Positions 1 to 9,478 of a stretch of 64,000 nucleotides of DNA are shown here, one piece after another. The notes beneath the pieces are model-generated. The model searched no databases. It saw only the letters and a list, made by a program, of their open reading frames with translations, and had not been told where the DNA came from. The position numbers were made by a program, and so were the translations under genes. Numbering within the stretch: position 1 is the first letter of the stretch; each line of letters begins with the position of its first letter. The stretch comes from Saprospiraceae bacterium (lineage in GTDB: Bacteria > Bacteroidota > Bacteroidia > Chitinophagales > Saprospiraceae), in contig JADJNW010000004.1 of the NCBI GenBank assembly GCA_016714085.1, positions 186,001-250,000 on the forward strand, written 5' to 3'.

Positions 1-111
1 ATTCGCAAAAATAACAATGATAAACACAGCAACGTTGAGAATAATAATCCGCGTTACCATGTTGCCATAATTGAACTCCCGCTTTACATCTTCCAAAATT
101 GACTGAAACAT
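1..111 (-). CDS. Rhomboid-family intramembrane protease, N-terminal fragment
   Basis: The first 37 codons of a minus-strand gene whose remainder lies left of the window. It starts with ATG at 111 and reads MFQSILEDVKREFNYGN, then a hydrophobic stretch (IIILNVAVFIIVIF) that looks like a first membrane helix. This type of start, an amphipathic stretch then a helix beginning with TRIIILN, resembles rhomboid proteins of Bacteroidota, which often occur as tandem pairs. A complete rhomboid gene lies immediately upstream (200-871, same strand, 88 bp away), which supports the call. The catalytic Ser and His are not in the window, so the family assignment is an inference from the N-terminus and the context. 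Confidence 0.55.
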   Translation of the reverse strand, partial: MFQSILEDVKREFNYGNMVTRIIILNVAVFIIVIFAN

Positions 112-199
112 CACACTATGCTATTACTAATGACCTCCAAAATTATGACCTTCGCAGGTGATTTTCAAGTAAAACCGACCAGCTTCGAATGTTTTTTAT

Positions 200-871
200 T
201 TAAAGTTTGCTTCCAAATTTTTTCCAATATAGAATTAACAAAAATCCAAACAAAGCACCCCCCAGATGCGCAAAATGTGCAACGCCACTATTGAAGCGGC
301 TCAAGCCCATAAACAATTCCAGCCCGGCATAGATTAGAACAAAATATTTTGCTTTAAGTGCGATGGGTGGAAATAAAAGCTGAAGCACATTATTCGGAAA
401 CAACATACCAAATGCAGCCAGTAAGCCAAACACCGCGCCCGACGCGCCCAGCATAGGCACATTAAAACGATAAGGCGAAACGCCACCGTATTGAATTTCC
501 AGATAAGTCACAAACAAATGCAATGCAGCTGCACCGAAACCCACGAAAAGATAATAAAACAAAAATCGCCGCGAACCCCACATCGCCTCAATCGGAGGGC
601 CGAACATATATAAAGCGAACATATTAAAAAATAAGTGCATAAAACCATCGTGCATGAACATATGCGTGACGATCTGGAAGGGTCGGAAATATTCAGAACC
701 GGGAAAAAACATTGCCAGCATCAAGCGTTTCCACGCATTAAAATCTACTGTTCTTTCATTGATGAGGTCAAACATTTCCTCTGGACTGGGCTCTCCGAGT
801 AACTGTGTACCCAGAAACATTAATACGTTGATTATCAGCAAGTGTCTTACAACATCCGTTACCCGAAGCAT
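200..871 (-). CDS. Rhomboid-family intramembrane serine protease
   Basis: A 223-residue polytopic membrane protein that should cleave transmembrane segments of client proteins within the bilayer. The catalytic serine motif GASGAVFG is at residues 142-149 (Ser144), and the catalytic histidine lies in AHFAHLGG near the C-terminus (His202). The helix-rich pattern and length fit the core six-helix rhomboid fold with no extra soluble domain. The start ATG at 871 gives a normal N-terminal helix (LLIINVLMFLG). The gene is followed at 88 bp by a second probable rhomboid gene and preceded by mutL on the same strand, so the three may be co-transcribed. The physiological substrate cannot be told from the sequence. 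Confidence 0.9.
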   Translation of the reverse strand: MLRVTDVVRHLLIINVLMFLGTQLLGEPSPEEMFDLINERTVDFNAWKRLMLAMFFPGSEYFRPFQIVTHMFMHDGFMHLFFNMFALYMFGPPIEAMWGSRRFLFYYLFVGFGAAALHLFVTYLEIQYGGVSPYRFNVPMLGASGAVFGLLAAFGMLFPNNVLQLLFPPIALKAKYFVLIYAGLELFMGLSRFNSGVAHFAHLGGALFGFLLILYWKKFGSKL

Positions 872-940
872 CGTTCAAATTGATAATTATGGTTATAAAA
901 TTTCAAGTTCATTTTACCGAAACCTAAGATTCCGGTGATA

Positions 941-2793
941 CTAACCAAACCGTTTTTCCAATTCGTCCAGTTCAAAGGTAATGAAACAATTTCGACCAGT
1001 AGGGCTTTTGTAAGGTAATTCGCAAGCAAATAATCTATCAATGAGCGATTGCATCTCGATGGAAGTAAGGGCTTGACCTCGTTTGATGGCTGCACTTTTG
1101 GCATCGCGCGCGCAATATTTTCTTTCGGCTTTAGCTTTAAGTCCAGATTACTTTTGTATTGATCGATCAAGGATTCTACTAAATTCGACTCATTTATGTT
1201 GTCCGCCAATTCAGAAGGAACGCCGTGAATCAAAAAAGTATTTCCGCCAAATTCCTGAATATCAAAGCCTAATTGATTAACTTCTTCTAATATATCTTTG
1301 AGCATCACACCTTCAGCGGGTGACAAGGACAAGGTACTTGGAAACAGTCTCTTTTGAGTTGTTGCCGTTTGTTCTTGCAAAATTTTCAAATATCGCTCAA
1401 ATAAAATGCGTTCGTGCGCAGCCTGCTGATCGATGAGCAAAAAGCCGGATTTGATATGGCTTACAATATAAGCGGCATGGATTTGATAAGGTTCTTTTTG
1501 TTGGGTCGTATTTTTGGCCGGTTCGCCTGGACTAAATTGATTCGACCATTCACTTTCTACCGTCAGCGTAGTCGGTAATTCTTCTAAAAGCTCTTCCGAA
1601 TTAGCAGAAGCCAGATTTGCATATAGTTTTTCCCAGTTTTCCAGATTCGATTGCTGACGCCGATCTTGCTCATCCACTTCCCGATTTACCTTGCTCGGTA
1701 ACGTAAAAGCATTGCTTTCCGAATCTACTTTATTGGGCATGCCTGTGCCAATGCGCACAGAGGCCATAGAGGTATCGTCGTCAAAGTCGAGCGAAGGTGT
1801 AATACTATGCCGCCCCAATGCGTGCCGGATTGTAACGCGTAAGTAGTTGTAAATCAGTCGATCATCCTCAAATTTGATTTCCTGTTTAGTTGGATGGACG
1901 TTGACATCAATCATTTTAGGATTAATATCAATAAAAATAACATATAAAGGAAAATTCTCCTGTGGCAGCAAATCTTCATAAGCGCCCATCACCGAATGGT
2001 GCAGGTATCCACTTTTGATAAAGCGGCGATTAACGAAAAACATTTGTTCACCCCGCGTTTTTTTTGCGTATTCCGGTTTGCCTACAAAGCCCGACAAGCG
2101 CAATATCTCAGTTTCTTCTATGATCGGCACCAATTTTTTATTGCTATGATTGCCAAAGATATAAGTCATACGCTGCCGCAAATTCCCGGCTGGCAAATGA
2201 AAAATTTCTGCATTATTATGATGCATCGAAAAAGCTATTTCAGGATAAGCCAATGCGATGCGTTGGAATTCATCCATGATATGGCGCGACTCTACCGAAT
2301 TGGATTTCAGGAAGTTGCGTCGGGCGGGGACGTTGTAAAAAAGATTTTTAACCGAAATATTTGTCCCTACCGGGCACTGGCAAGCTTCTTGCGTTTTGAC
2401 CTCCGATTCTTCAATGACGATGCGCGTTCCCAGTTCATCCATCGGGCGGCGCGTGCGCATTTCTACGTGCGCTACTGCGGCAACAGAAGCTAAAGCCTCG
2501 CCGCGAAACCCCATCGTTTTTATATCAAAAAGATCTTGCGCATTGCGAATTTTGGAGGTAGCGTGTCGTTCAAAACACATCCGTGCGTCGGTCTCCGACA
2601 TTCCACGCCCATTATCAATCACTTGAATGAGCGTACTGCCCGCGTCTTTCACGATCAGCTTAATGCTGGTAGCGCCCGCGTCGATTGCATTTTCCATCAA
2701 TTCTTTTACCGCTGAAGCCGGGCGAACGATTACCTCACCAGCCGCAATTTTATTGGCAACAACGTCGGGCAACAATTGAATGACATCCGTCAT
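941..2793 (-). CDS. mutL: DNA mismatch repair protein MutL, frameshifted near the C-terminus
   Basis: MutL couples MutS mismatch recognition to strand incision. The N-terminal GHKL ATPase is complete: ELMENAIDAG (31-40), DNGRG (60-64), GFRGEAL (95-101). The C-terminal endonuclease motif reads DQQAAHERILFE near residue 452, with Gln in place of the usual His of DQHA. As read, the frame runs to 859 and ends in an unrelated 80-residue tail that overlaps the rhomboid start. Another frame from about 1113 down to a TAG at 941-943 encodes the expected MutL end (SAAIKRGQALTS ... FACELPYKSPTGR ... FELDELEKRFG). The switch falls in the alternating CG run at 1105-1113. Adding one base gives 617 residues, removing one CG unit gives 616. 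This could be a sequencing indel or a real loss or phase switch. Confidence 0.88.
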
Positions 2794-2853
2794 TTTTATT
2801 TTTTGATTACCGATTTTTGAAATTTATACCGAATTATTATAGTTATTTACTTT

Positions 2854-3171
2854 TTATTCAAAAAACTGAATAAGTCTCGGTAAATAATTAGTCAACATGA
2901 TAAATGCGATTAATAATAAGCCTACAACAATAGCAAATAACATTACATTGGAGCGCACTACCTGTTGGCGGCGATAACTGCCCAGGTTGCCATAGCTGCG
3001 ATTGCGAAAACCAGCAGAGATGCGGCCTTTCATCGCTTCAGGATCATCCGTACCTACTGCCTCAATGCGTTTGAGTCGCTCATCCAATTCCTCTTTTTCA
3101 GGAGCCCAAAAGCGTGGTTTGTATTCAAAATGCTGATGTTTGGGTAATTTATTAAATCGTAATAATGCCAT
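2854..3171 (-). CDS. Small conserved single-pass membrane protein of unknown function
   Basis: A 105-residue protein with a basic, charged N-terminal cytoplasmic part (residues 1-75, including EKEELDERLKRIEAVG and the Arg-rich RNRSYGNLGSYRRQQ) and one strong membrane helix near the C-terminus (about residues 76-98, MLFAIVVGLLLIAFIML). No enzymatic motif is visible. It lies 60 bp upstream of mutL on the same strand, so it may share its transcript. I recall similar small proteins in Bacteroidota annotated only as hypothetical. Codon pattern and the clean hydrophobic helix support a real gene. Confidence 0.75.
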   Translation of the reverse strand: MALLRFNKLPKHQHFEYKPRFWAPEKEELDERLKRIEAVGTDDPEAMKGRISAGFRNRSYGNLGSYRRQQVVRSNVMLFAIVVGLLLIAFIMLTNYLPRLIQFFE

Positions 3172-3335
3172 TTTTACTATTTTGGAATTGAAAAATCACA
3201 TTTCTTTATTAAAAAACCTTGAAAATCTGAAAATTGTTGTTTCCTACAAAAATAAGCATTTTTCACTTGCTTACCTAAACGAATAGATGAGTAATCGCAG
3301 TATTATGGTGGAAGAATAGAAAAGAAATAGAAAGA

Positions 3336-3360
3336 TGACACTCCATTTCTGGAAGCGTCA
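3336..3360 (-). terminator. Probable intrinsic terminator of the dienelactone hydrolase gene
   Basis: An imperfect hairpin begins 12 nt after the minus-strand stop codon at 3372. The arms TGAC..TCCA and TGGA..GTCA enclose a short loop. On the minus strand it is preceded by an A-rich tract and followed by a T-rich tract (TCTTTCTATTTC). The stem has small internal mismatches, so the call is moderate. Confidence 0.45.
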
Positions 3361-3371
3361 CCTTTTTTTAT

Positions 3372-4199
3372 TTATTGTAAATGCGCTTTTAAAAATGCTA
3401 GTGCCAAAGTGTTTGCTCCTTTGGTTGCCTCTTCGTTATAATCAGGATTGCTCGGATTTGCGAAAGCGTGAGCCGCATCAAATTGATGGATTTCTACGTT
3501 TTTACCCGTTGCCTTTGCCAAGTCTTCAAACTTTTTTGCGACTTCAGGCGTAATCCAGCCATCTTGTTTTGCAAAAATGCCCAAAACAGGCGCTTTCAAA
3601 GGTGCGAGTTCCTTCGCATTCTGTACAGGCATTCCATAGTACATGACACAAGCTTTCGCCTGGTCGCCTGCCAAAATGGAGGCTTGGAGCGACCAGCCGC
3701 CACCAAAACACCAACCAATCGTAGCAATCTGCGCGTCTTTGCCGACATAAGTCAATGCGCCCTTCACAATTGCCTCGCCGCGTACTTGCGATGCTGCTTG
3801 CATATATTTTCCTGCTTCCTCTTGCGTGGTAGCTACTTTTCCGTCGTACATATCCAGCGCAAGGACTGTCACATTGCCTAATGAATCGAACAGGCGCTCG
3901 GCTTCCTGTCTGATATGATCGTTCAAGCCCCACCATTCCTGGATGACGAATAAATACGTATTTGTCTTATTCTCAGGTGTTAATGTATAAGCATTTCCTT
4001 TTTTACCATCCGGCGTGTCAAATTGAATCATTGTGCCTTTGGGCTGAAAGACAATATCCTCCGGGTTTTCGTGTGCTGCCTGAAACGAAGAGTTTTCCGC
4101 AAATTCTGACATATCGCCTGATTGCTCACCGCCTTGCTTATTGCCACAGGCTGCCAGTATCAGGAATGCACTCAATAAAATTAGGGTTTTCTTTGCCAT
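3372..4199 (-). CDS. Dienelactone hydrolase family lipoprotein
   Basis: An alpha/beta hydrolase of the dienelactone hydrolase family, 275 residues, probably anchored as a lipoprotein: the N-terminus is hydrophobic and ends in a lipobox LAAC with Cys18. The catalytic triad is visible as Cys164 in IGWCFGGG, Asp213 in AKQDGWITPE and His244 in DAAHAFANP, the Cys-Asp-His arrangement of this family. The family hydrolyses cyclic or linear carboxylic esters and lactones; the real substrate here is unknown. It is transcribed alone on the minus strand, with a hairpin terminator directly behind it and about 200 bp to the divergent E1 gene. A ligand of the chlorocatechol pathway is not implied, since no such genes are nearby. 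Confidence 0.85.
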   Translation of the reverse strand: MAKKTLILLSAFLILAACGNKQGGEQSGDMSEFAENSSFQAAHENPEDIVFQPKGTMIQFDTPDGKKGNAYTLTPENKTNTYLFVIQEWWGLNDHIRQEAERLFDSLGNVTVLALDMYDGKVATTQEEAGKYMQAASQVRGEAIVKGALTYVGKDAQIATIGWCFGGGWSLQASILAGDQAKACVMYYGMPVQNAKELAPLKAPVLGIFAKQDGWITPEVAKKFEDLAKATGKNVEIHQFDAAHAFANPSNPDYNEEATKGANTLALAFLKAHLQ

Positions 4200-4316
4200 G
4201 CTATTTTTTGATTTAGGTTATTGGATTGAATGTTCTAAGAATGAAATAATTGAGTTGGCTTCCTGTTCAAAATGTAACAAAAAAATTTGCGCCAAGCAAG
4301 GAAATGTAATTTGTTT

Positions 4317-4324
4317 TACCTTTG
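4317..4324 (+). promoter_or_regulatory. Candidate -7 element upstream of the E1 gene
   Basis: TACCTTTG matches the Bacteroidota -7 consensus TAnnTTTG, 86 nt before the start codon at 4410. No good -33 TTG is found at the expected 19-21 nt spacing, so this is a weak call. Confidence 0.3.
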
Positions 4325-4409
4325 CTTTTTAAAGATAATTAGACTTTAGACAATAGATGTTAGAGCTTATAAGTCTTTACATCTATATGCCTGTAAACCA
4401 ATAAAAACT

Positions 4410-6407
4410 ATGTCTGCAACTGCCCGATTAATGGAATTCAAACGCGGAAATCTGAGCAATGAAAAGCTTTTGGAATTATACGAATTATTGCTCAAACCCC
4501 GCATGATCGAAGAGAAAATGCTCATTCTTTTGCGGCAGGGCAAAGTAAGCAAGTGGTTTTCCGGTATTGGGCAAGAGGCAATTTCGGTGGGGGCTACGGC
4601 GGCATTATTGCAGGACGAATTGATTTTCACATTACATCGAAATTTAGGCGTTTTCACTACCCGCGAGGTGCCGCTCGATCGATTGCTTTCGCAATGGCAG
4701 GGCAAGGCGAATGGCTTCACTAAAGGGCGCGACCGCTCGTTCCACTTCGGTACGATAGAGTATGGCATTGTAGGAATGATCTCGCATCTGGGTCCACAGT
4801 TGTCGCTGGCGGCGGGCGTAGCATTGGCGCATAAGCTCAAGCAGGAAGGGCGTATTTCGCTGGCTTTCAGTGGCGAAGGGGGTACGAGCGAAGGCGAATT
4901 TCATGAAGCATTGAATACGGCAGCGGTTTGGCAATTGCCGGTCATTTTTTTGATCGAAAACAATGGATATGGGCTTTCTACGCCAACTAATGAGCAATAT
5001 CGCTGCGAAAACTTGGCAGATCGGGCCATTGGTTATGGTATGAAATCGGTTATTATCGATGGTAATAATATTCTGGAAGTTTATAATACGATAGCTCAAC
5101 TTTCTGCGGAAATGCGCGAAAATCCTGAACCGATATTGATTGAATGTCGCACTTTTCGGATGCGCGGACACGAGGAAGCCTCTGGTACAAAATACGTTCC
5201 GAAAGAACTGATGGATTTTTGGGCTACAAAAGATCCATTATCAAATTACGAAAATTTCTTATTGGAAGAAGGGATTTTGACCAAAACCAAGATTGAAAAA
5301 ATTCGCAAAGACCTTAAAAAATGGATCGATCAATCCTGGGAAACCGCTAATAATGAGCCTTCCATCACGCCTTCATTGAAGCAAGAATTAATTGATGTAT
5401 ATGCGCCTCATCAACGGAATATTGTAAACCCCGCTTCTGCAAAAACGACCAATAAACGCTTCATCGATGCGCTTTCTGATGGTTTGCGGCAAGCGATGGA
5501 AAAGCACGATAATCTGGTGTTGATGGGTCAGGATATTGCCGATTATGGTGGGGTGTTTAAAATAACGGACGGCTTTGTGCAAGAGTTTGGAAAAGAGCGA
5601 GTTAGAAACACACCTCTTTGCGAAAGTGCGATCATTGGCATTGGCTTGGGCTTGAGTTTGAAAGGTTTTAAGGCGATGGTCGAAATGCAGTTTGCCGATT
5701 TTGTGAGCTGCGGCATCACGCAAATCATGAATAATCTTGCCAAACAGCATTACCGCTGGGGGCAGCTCGCCGATGTAGTGATACGTATGCCAACGGGCGC
5801 AGGTACTGGGGCAGGGCCATTCCATTCGCAGAGCAACGAAGCCTGGTTTGCGCATACGCCTGGTTTGAAAGTCGTTTATCCCTCGAATCCAATTGACGCG
5901 AAAGGCTTGCTGTTGGCGAGTTTTGAAGACCCCAATCCCATCATCTATTTCGAGCATAAAGCCTTGTATCGCAGCATTTCAGCGGATGTGCCGGATGATT
6001 ATTATACCATAGAGAGTGGGAAAGCAAATATTGTACGCGAAGGCGAAGCAGTTTCGATTATTACTTATGGCTACGGCGTTCATTGGGCAAAGAAAGTCAT
6101 AGAAGAATTGGGTGTGGATGCTGAGATATTGGATTTACGAACTTTATTACCAATTGATTATGAGGCGATTGAATCGACTGTGAAAAAGAACAATAGAGTG
6201 ATTATTCTCCACGAAGATACCCTTTTCGGAGGCATTGGCGGAGAAATTGCGGCTTATATCTCCGAGCATTTGTTTGAGCATTTGGACGCGCCCGTGCTGC
6301 GCGCGGCAAGTTTGGATACGCCGGTACCATTTTCAAGCGCTTTGGAGCAACAATTTTTGCCGGTAGAGCGATTTAAGCAACAATTGGCAAAGATATTGCA
6401 ATATTAA
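4410..6407 (+). CDS. Fused alpha/beta thiamine-diphosphate dehydrogenase E1 (2-oxoisovalerate type)
   Basis: A single 665-residue chain carrying both E1 subunits of a 2-oxoacid dehydrogenase complex, which decarboxylates a 2-oxoacid (most likely branched-chain) and passes the acyl group to lipoyl-E2. The alpha half (about 10-330) shows the TPP/Mg motif GEGGTSEG (155-162) with ENNGYG (183-188). The beta half (about 345-660) starts NKRFIDALSDGLRQAME and contains MGQDIADYGGVFKIT and the PTGAGTGAGPFHSQS loop. The alpha-beta fusion is common in Bacteroidota, where it is annotated as the branched-chain or generic E1. No E2 or E3 gene is adjacent, so the complex is encoded in pieces. Substrate preference between pyruvate and branched-chain 2-oxoacids cannot be fixed from sequence alone. 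Confidence 0.9.
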   Translation: MSATARLMEFKRGNLSNEKLLELYELLLKPRMIEEKMLILLRQGKVSKWFSGIGQEAISVGATAALLQDELIFTLHRNLGVFTTREVPLDRLLSQWQGKANGFTKGRDRSFHFGTIEYGIVGMISHLGPQLSLAAGVALAHKLKQEGRISLAFSGEGGTSEGEFHEALNTAAVWQLPVIFLIENNGYGLSTPTNEQYRCENLADRAIGYGMKSVIIDGNNILEVYNTIAQLSAEMRENPEPILIECRTFRMRGHEEASGTKYVPKELMDFWATKDPLSNYENFLLEEGILTKTKIEKIRKDLKKWIDQSWETANNEPSITPSLKQELIDVYAPHQRNIVNPASAKTTNKRFIDALSDGLRQAMEKHDNLVLMGQDIADYGGVFKITDGFVQEFGKERVRNTPLCESAIIGIGLGLSLKGFKAMVEMQFADFVSCGITQIMNNLAKQHYRWGQLADVVIRMPTGAGTGAGPFHSQSNEAWFAHTPGLKVVYPSNPIDAKGLLLASFEDPNPIIYFEHKALYRSISADVPDDYYTIESGKANIVREGEAVSIITYGYGVHWAKKVIEELGVDAEILDLRTLLPIDYEAIESTVKKNNRVIILHEDTLFGGIGGEIAAYISEHLFEHLDAPVLRAASLDTPVPFSSALEQQFLPVERFKQQLAKILQY

Positions 6408-6564
6408 AATATATCAAGATCGCGGAGCGTTCTGTCTAATTCTTTTATAAAACAAAACACTTATAACTATGCGTTATTATCTTGTGCCTCTCTAAGTTAT
6501 ATAGGAATAGGATTATAGATTCATCGAATAAAATTTTTTACAATACTTAATAATTTAAAATTCA

Positions 6565-8313
6565 ATGGTAAATCATTTCACCTCCCAGAAGTCAAAAACC
6601 ATAAGCAAACAATCCCCTGTAAAATTCAGCGAGTTCGTATATGAGCGCCCAGATTTAGCCGCTTTTTCCTCAGGATTTCAACAGCTACTGAGCAAATTTG
6701 AACAATCCAACTCTTTCGATCAACAGAACGAAGTGATCCAAGAAGTCAATGAAATGCGCACGGAACTGGAATCCATGTATAATATCTGTTATATTCGTCA
6801 TACGATTGATACAAAAGATGAATTTTACGAACAGGAAAATAACTTTTACGATCAGATGATGCCCAGTTATCAGGCATTGGTGAGCCAGTTTTATGAAAAA
6901 TTATTGCAATCGCCTTTCAGGCAGGAGCTAGAAAATAAATGGGGCAAGCAACTTTTTGTGTTGGCAGAATTGGCGCAAAAAACATTTGATCCGATTGTGT
7001 TGGAGGATTTGCAAGAAGAAAATAAACTCAGCAGCGATTATGTAAAATTAAAAGCTGGCGCGAAAATTATATTTCGAGGTGAGGAATACAATCTTTCCTC
7101 CATTCAAAAACAAGAATATAGCCCCGACCGCGCTACCCGCCGCGAAGCCAGCGAAGCGAAATGGGCTTTTTTTGCTGAGAATGCGGCTGCCATTGAGCAT
7201 ATTTTTGATCAATTGGTAAAAGTGCGCCATCGCATTGCGACTAAATTAGGATTCAAGAATTTTGTAGAATTGGGCTATGCCCGGATGCGCCGTTCTGACT
7301 ACAATGCAGCGATGGTAGCGAATTACCGCGAGCAGATTCGCCTTCATATTGTGCCGATTGCTACGGAACTATACGAGCGCCAACGCCAACGCCTCGGTGT
7401 GGACAAGTTGAAATATTATGACCAGGATGTGCGCTTCCTCTCTGGAAATCCTCAACCCAAAGGCAATGCCAACTGGATCATCGAAAATGCCGGGCAGATG
7501 TATGGTGAGCTTTCGCCGGAAACCAAAGCTTTTTTTGAGTTGATGCGCGATAACGATCTGATGGATCTCGAAACGCGCCCAGGAAAAGCGACTGGCGGTT
7601 ATTGCACTTTTATTACTAATTACAAGGCGCCTTTTATTTTTTCTAATTTTAATGGCACCAGCGGAGATATTGAAGTTTTGACACATGAAGCCGGACACGC
7701 ATTTCAAATATATTCAAGTCGTGATATAAAAATTACTGAATATCAATGGGCTACTTACGAAGCCAGCGAAATTCACTCCATGAGTATGGAATTTTTTACT
7801 TGGCCATGGATGGAACTCTTTTTTAAAGAAGATACCGATAAATTCAAATTTAATCACTTGTCCAATGCCATTAGTTTCTTGCCTTATGGCGTAGCGGTGG
7901 ATGAGTTTCAGCATTTTGTATATGAGCACCCGGAGGCGACGCCTCAAGAGCGAAAGCAAGCCTGGCGGGCGATTGAGCAAAAATATTTGCCACATTTGAA
8001 TTATGATGGCAATTCATTTTTAGAAAATGGCGGAATGTGGTACAAGCAAAATCATATTTTTACCGTACCATTTTATTATATTGATTATACCCTGGCTCAA
8101 ATCTGTGCTTGTCAATTCTGGAAAAAGAATCGTGAAAATCACGAGCAAGCCTGGAAGGACTACATTCGCTTGTGCAATGCCGGAGGAAGTAAATCTTTTG
8201 TAGAATTGGTAAAGCTGGCGAATTTGTACTCGCCATTTGAGTCGGATAGTGTGGAATCGGTAGTGGGCGTTATCCGCGAATGGCTGGCAACGGTGGATGA
8301 TTCAAAATTTTAG
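6565..8313 (+). CDS. M3 family oligoendopeptidase (PepF-like)
   Basis: A cytoplasmic zinc metallopeptidase of 582 residues, within the normal range for oligoendopeptidase F-type M3 enzymes, which trim short peptides. The zinc site is HEAGHAFQ at about residues 374-381, followed by the downstream glutamate region YEASEIHSMSMEFF about 25 residues later. The C-terminal substrate-binding part contains HIFTVPFYYIDYTLAQ, typical of the family. There is no signal peptide. It stands 157 bp behind the E1 gene and about 90 bp before the next gene, and probably has its own transcript. The start ATG at 6565 is followed by a polar lead (residues 1-20) that may be shorter in other relatives. Confidence 0.9.
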   Translation: MVNHFTSQKSKTISKQSPVKFSEFVYERPDLAAFSSGFQQLLSKFEQSNSFDQQNEVIQEVNEMRTELESMYNICYIRHTIDTKDEFYEQENNFYDQMMPSYQALVSQFYEKLLQSPFRQELENKWGKQLFVLAELAQKTFDPIVLEDLQEENKLSSDYVKLKAGAKIIFRGEEYNLSSIQKQEYSPDRATRREASEAKWAFFAENAAAIEHIFDQLVKVRHRIATKLGFKNFVELGYARMRRSDYNAAMVANYREQIRLHIVPIATELYERQRQRLGVDKLKYYDQDVRFLSGNPQPKGNANWIIENAGQMYGELSPETKAFFELMRDNDLMDLETRPGKATGGYCTFITNYKAPFIFSNFNGTSGDIEVLTHEAGHAFQIYSSRDIKITEYQWATYEASEIHSMSMEFFTWPWMELFFKEDTDKFKFNHLSNAISFLPYGVAVDEFQHFVYEHPEATPQERKQAWRAIEQKYLPHLNYDGNSFLENGGMWYKQNHIFTVPFYYIDYTLAQICACQFWKKNRENHEQAWKDYIRLCNAGGSKSFVELVKLANLYSPFESDSVESVVGVIREWLATVDDSKF

Positions 8314-8381
8314 GATTGTTAATTCTTGGTTGTTAAGCCTTTAAATCTGTATGAATGAATAATTAGCAGATAGTAATTGCT

Positions 8382-8389
8382 TATTTTTG
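8382..8389 (+). promoter_or_regulatory. Candidate -7 promoter element for the glycosyl-phosphate transferase
   Basis: TATTTTTG fits TAnnTTTG, 17 nt before the ATG at 8406, which would give a very short leader. A matching -33 TTG is not evident, so confidence is limited. Confidence 0.35.
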
Positions 8390-8405
8390 TGCAAAATGGC
8401 AGCTT

Positions 8406-9470
8406 ATGTATGCGATTATCCTTGGTTTCCTTACTGCTTTCACGCTGACGTATTTTGCAATCCCTTCAATTATTGGCATCGCTAAAGAAAAACATCTTTT
8501 TGACGAGCCGAATGCGCGTAGTTCGCACAAAGTAAAAACGCCTTCGCTTGGTGGCATTGCTATCTTTGCCGGAACGATTTTTTCCATTGTCCTGTGGACG
8601 CCTTTCGAGCAGTTTGGTAGCTTGCAATATATTCTTTGTGCATTTTTGATTATTTTTCTGATTGGCGCTAAAGATGATATTTCTCCGATGTCGCCATTTA
8701 ATAAAATGATTGGGCAAGTCCTGGCGGCGAGTATCCTGGTATTCAAATCCGGCATTCAATTCTCCAGTATGTACGGTATTTTTGGTGTTCATGACCAACC
8801 GGGCAATGCGTTTTTTATTTTACTGTCCATTTTTACCATTTTGGTTATTATTAATTCATTCAATCTAATCGATGGCATCAATGGATTGGCAGGGAGCGTA
8901 GGCGCACTCATCGCGGGTACGCTGGGTATTTGGTTTTTTATGGTGGATAAAATCGAATTTGCGATCGTCGCTTTCGCCACTGTAGGTGCGGTTATTGCAT
9001 TTTTAAAATATAATTACACACCAGCTAAAATTTTTATGGGCGATACAGGCTCGCTATTGATTGGACTGGTTTGCGCCATGCTTATTATTAAGTTTATTGA
9101 TCTGAATTATTACATGAATGATGGCAATCGCTTCAAATTTTATGCAGCGCCGGCCGTAGCCTTTGGTGTAATGATTTTACCACTTTTTGATACACTGCGT
9201 GTTTTTATTACACGCATTTTTCGAGGATATTCTCCTTTTACACCTGATCGGCGGCATATTCATCATTTATTGATAGATTATGGACTCACGCATATGCAAG
9301 CCACGACTTTGCTCGTATTGGTTAATATTTTTTTCATCGTTTTGGTTTTTGCTTTACATCAGCAGATGGAATTACATTTACTTTTATTTACAGTGCTTGG
9401 CATAGCTACGGCGCTCACGCTCTGGCTACATCTGACAGTGACGCGAAGGAAATTACATTTTAAAGCATAA
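8406..9470 (+). CDS. MraY/WecA-family undecaprenyl-phosphate sugar-1-phosphate transferase
   Basis: A polytopic membrane enzyme of 354 residues that transfers a HexNAc-1-phosphate from UDP-sugar to undecaprenyl phosphate, the first step of a lipid-linked glycan. Family motifs are visible in order: LGGIAIFAG near residue 50, the Asp pair in GAKDDISPMSPFNK (about 80-93), NSFNLIDGINGLAGS (about 152-166), the nucleotide and Mg motif KIFMGDTGSLLIG (about 210) and the cytoplasmic His-rich loop PDRRHIHHLL (about 280). The HIHH loop is characteristic of the WecA/TagO side of the family rather than of MraY itself. Its product could feed the polysaccharide genes starting at 10.9 kb. The next gene (crcB) follows after 8 bp, so the two are probably co-transcribed. 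Confidence 0.9.
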   Translation: MYAIILGFLTAFTLTYFAIPSIIGIAKEKHLFDEPNARSSHKVKTPSLGGIAIFAGTIFSIVLWTPFEQFGSLQYILCAFLIIFLIGAKDDISPMSPFNKMIGQVLAASILVFKSGIQFSSMYGIFGVHDQPGNAFFILLSIFTILVIINSFNLIDGINGLAGSVGALIAGTLGIWFFMVDKIEFAIVAFATVGAVIAFLKYNYTPAKIFMGDTGSLLIGLVCAMLIIKFIDLNYYMNDGNRFKFYAAPAVAFGVMILPLFDTLRVFITRIFRGYSPFTPDRRHIHHLLIDYGLTHMQATTLLVLVNIFFIVLVFALHQQMELHLLLFTVLGIATALTLWLHLTVTRRKLHFKA

Positions 9471-9478
9471 ATTTTATC

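Noticed and set aside
859..940. Apparent C-terminal extension of MutL overlapping the rhomboid start
   Set aside because: The tail is not MutL-like, while the correct MutL end is found in the neighbouring frame; the extension results from the frameshift.
5388..5957. 189-codon minus-strand frame inside the E1 gene
   Set aside because: It is antisense to well-conserved E1 codons and lacks protein-like character.
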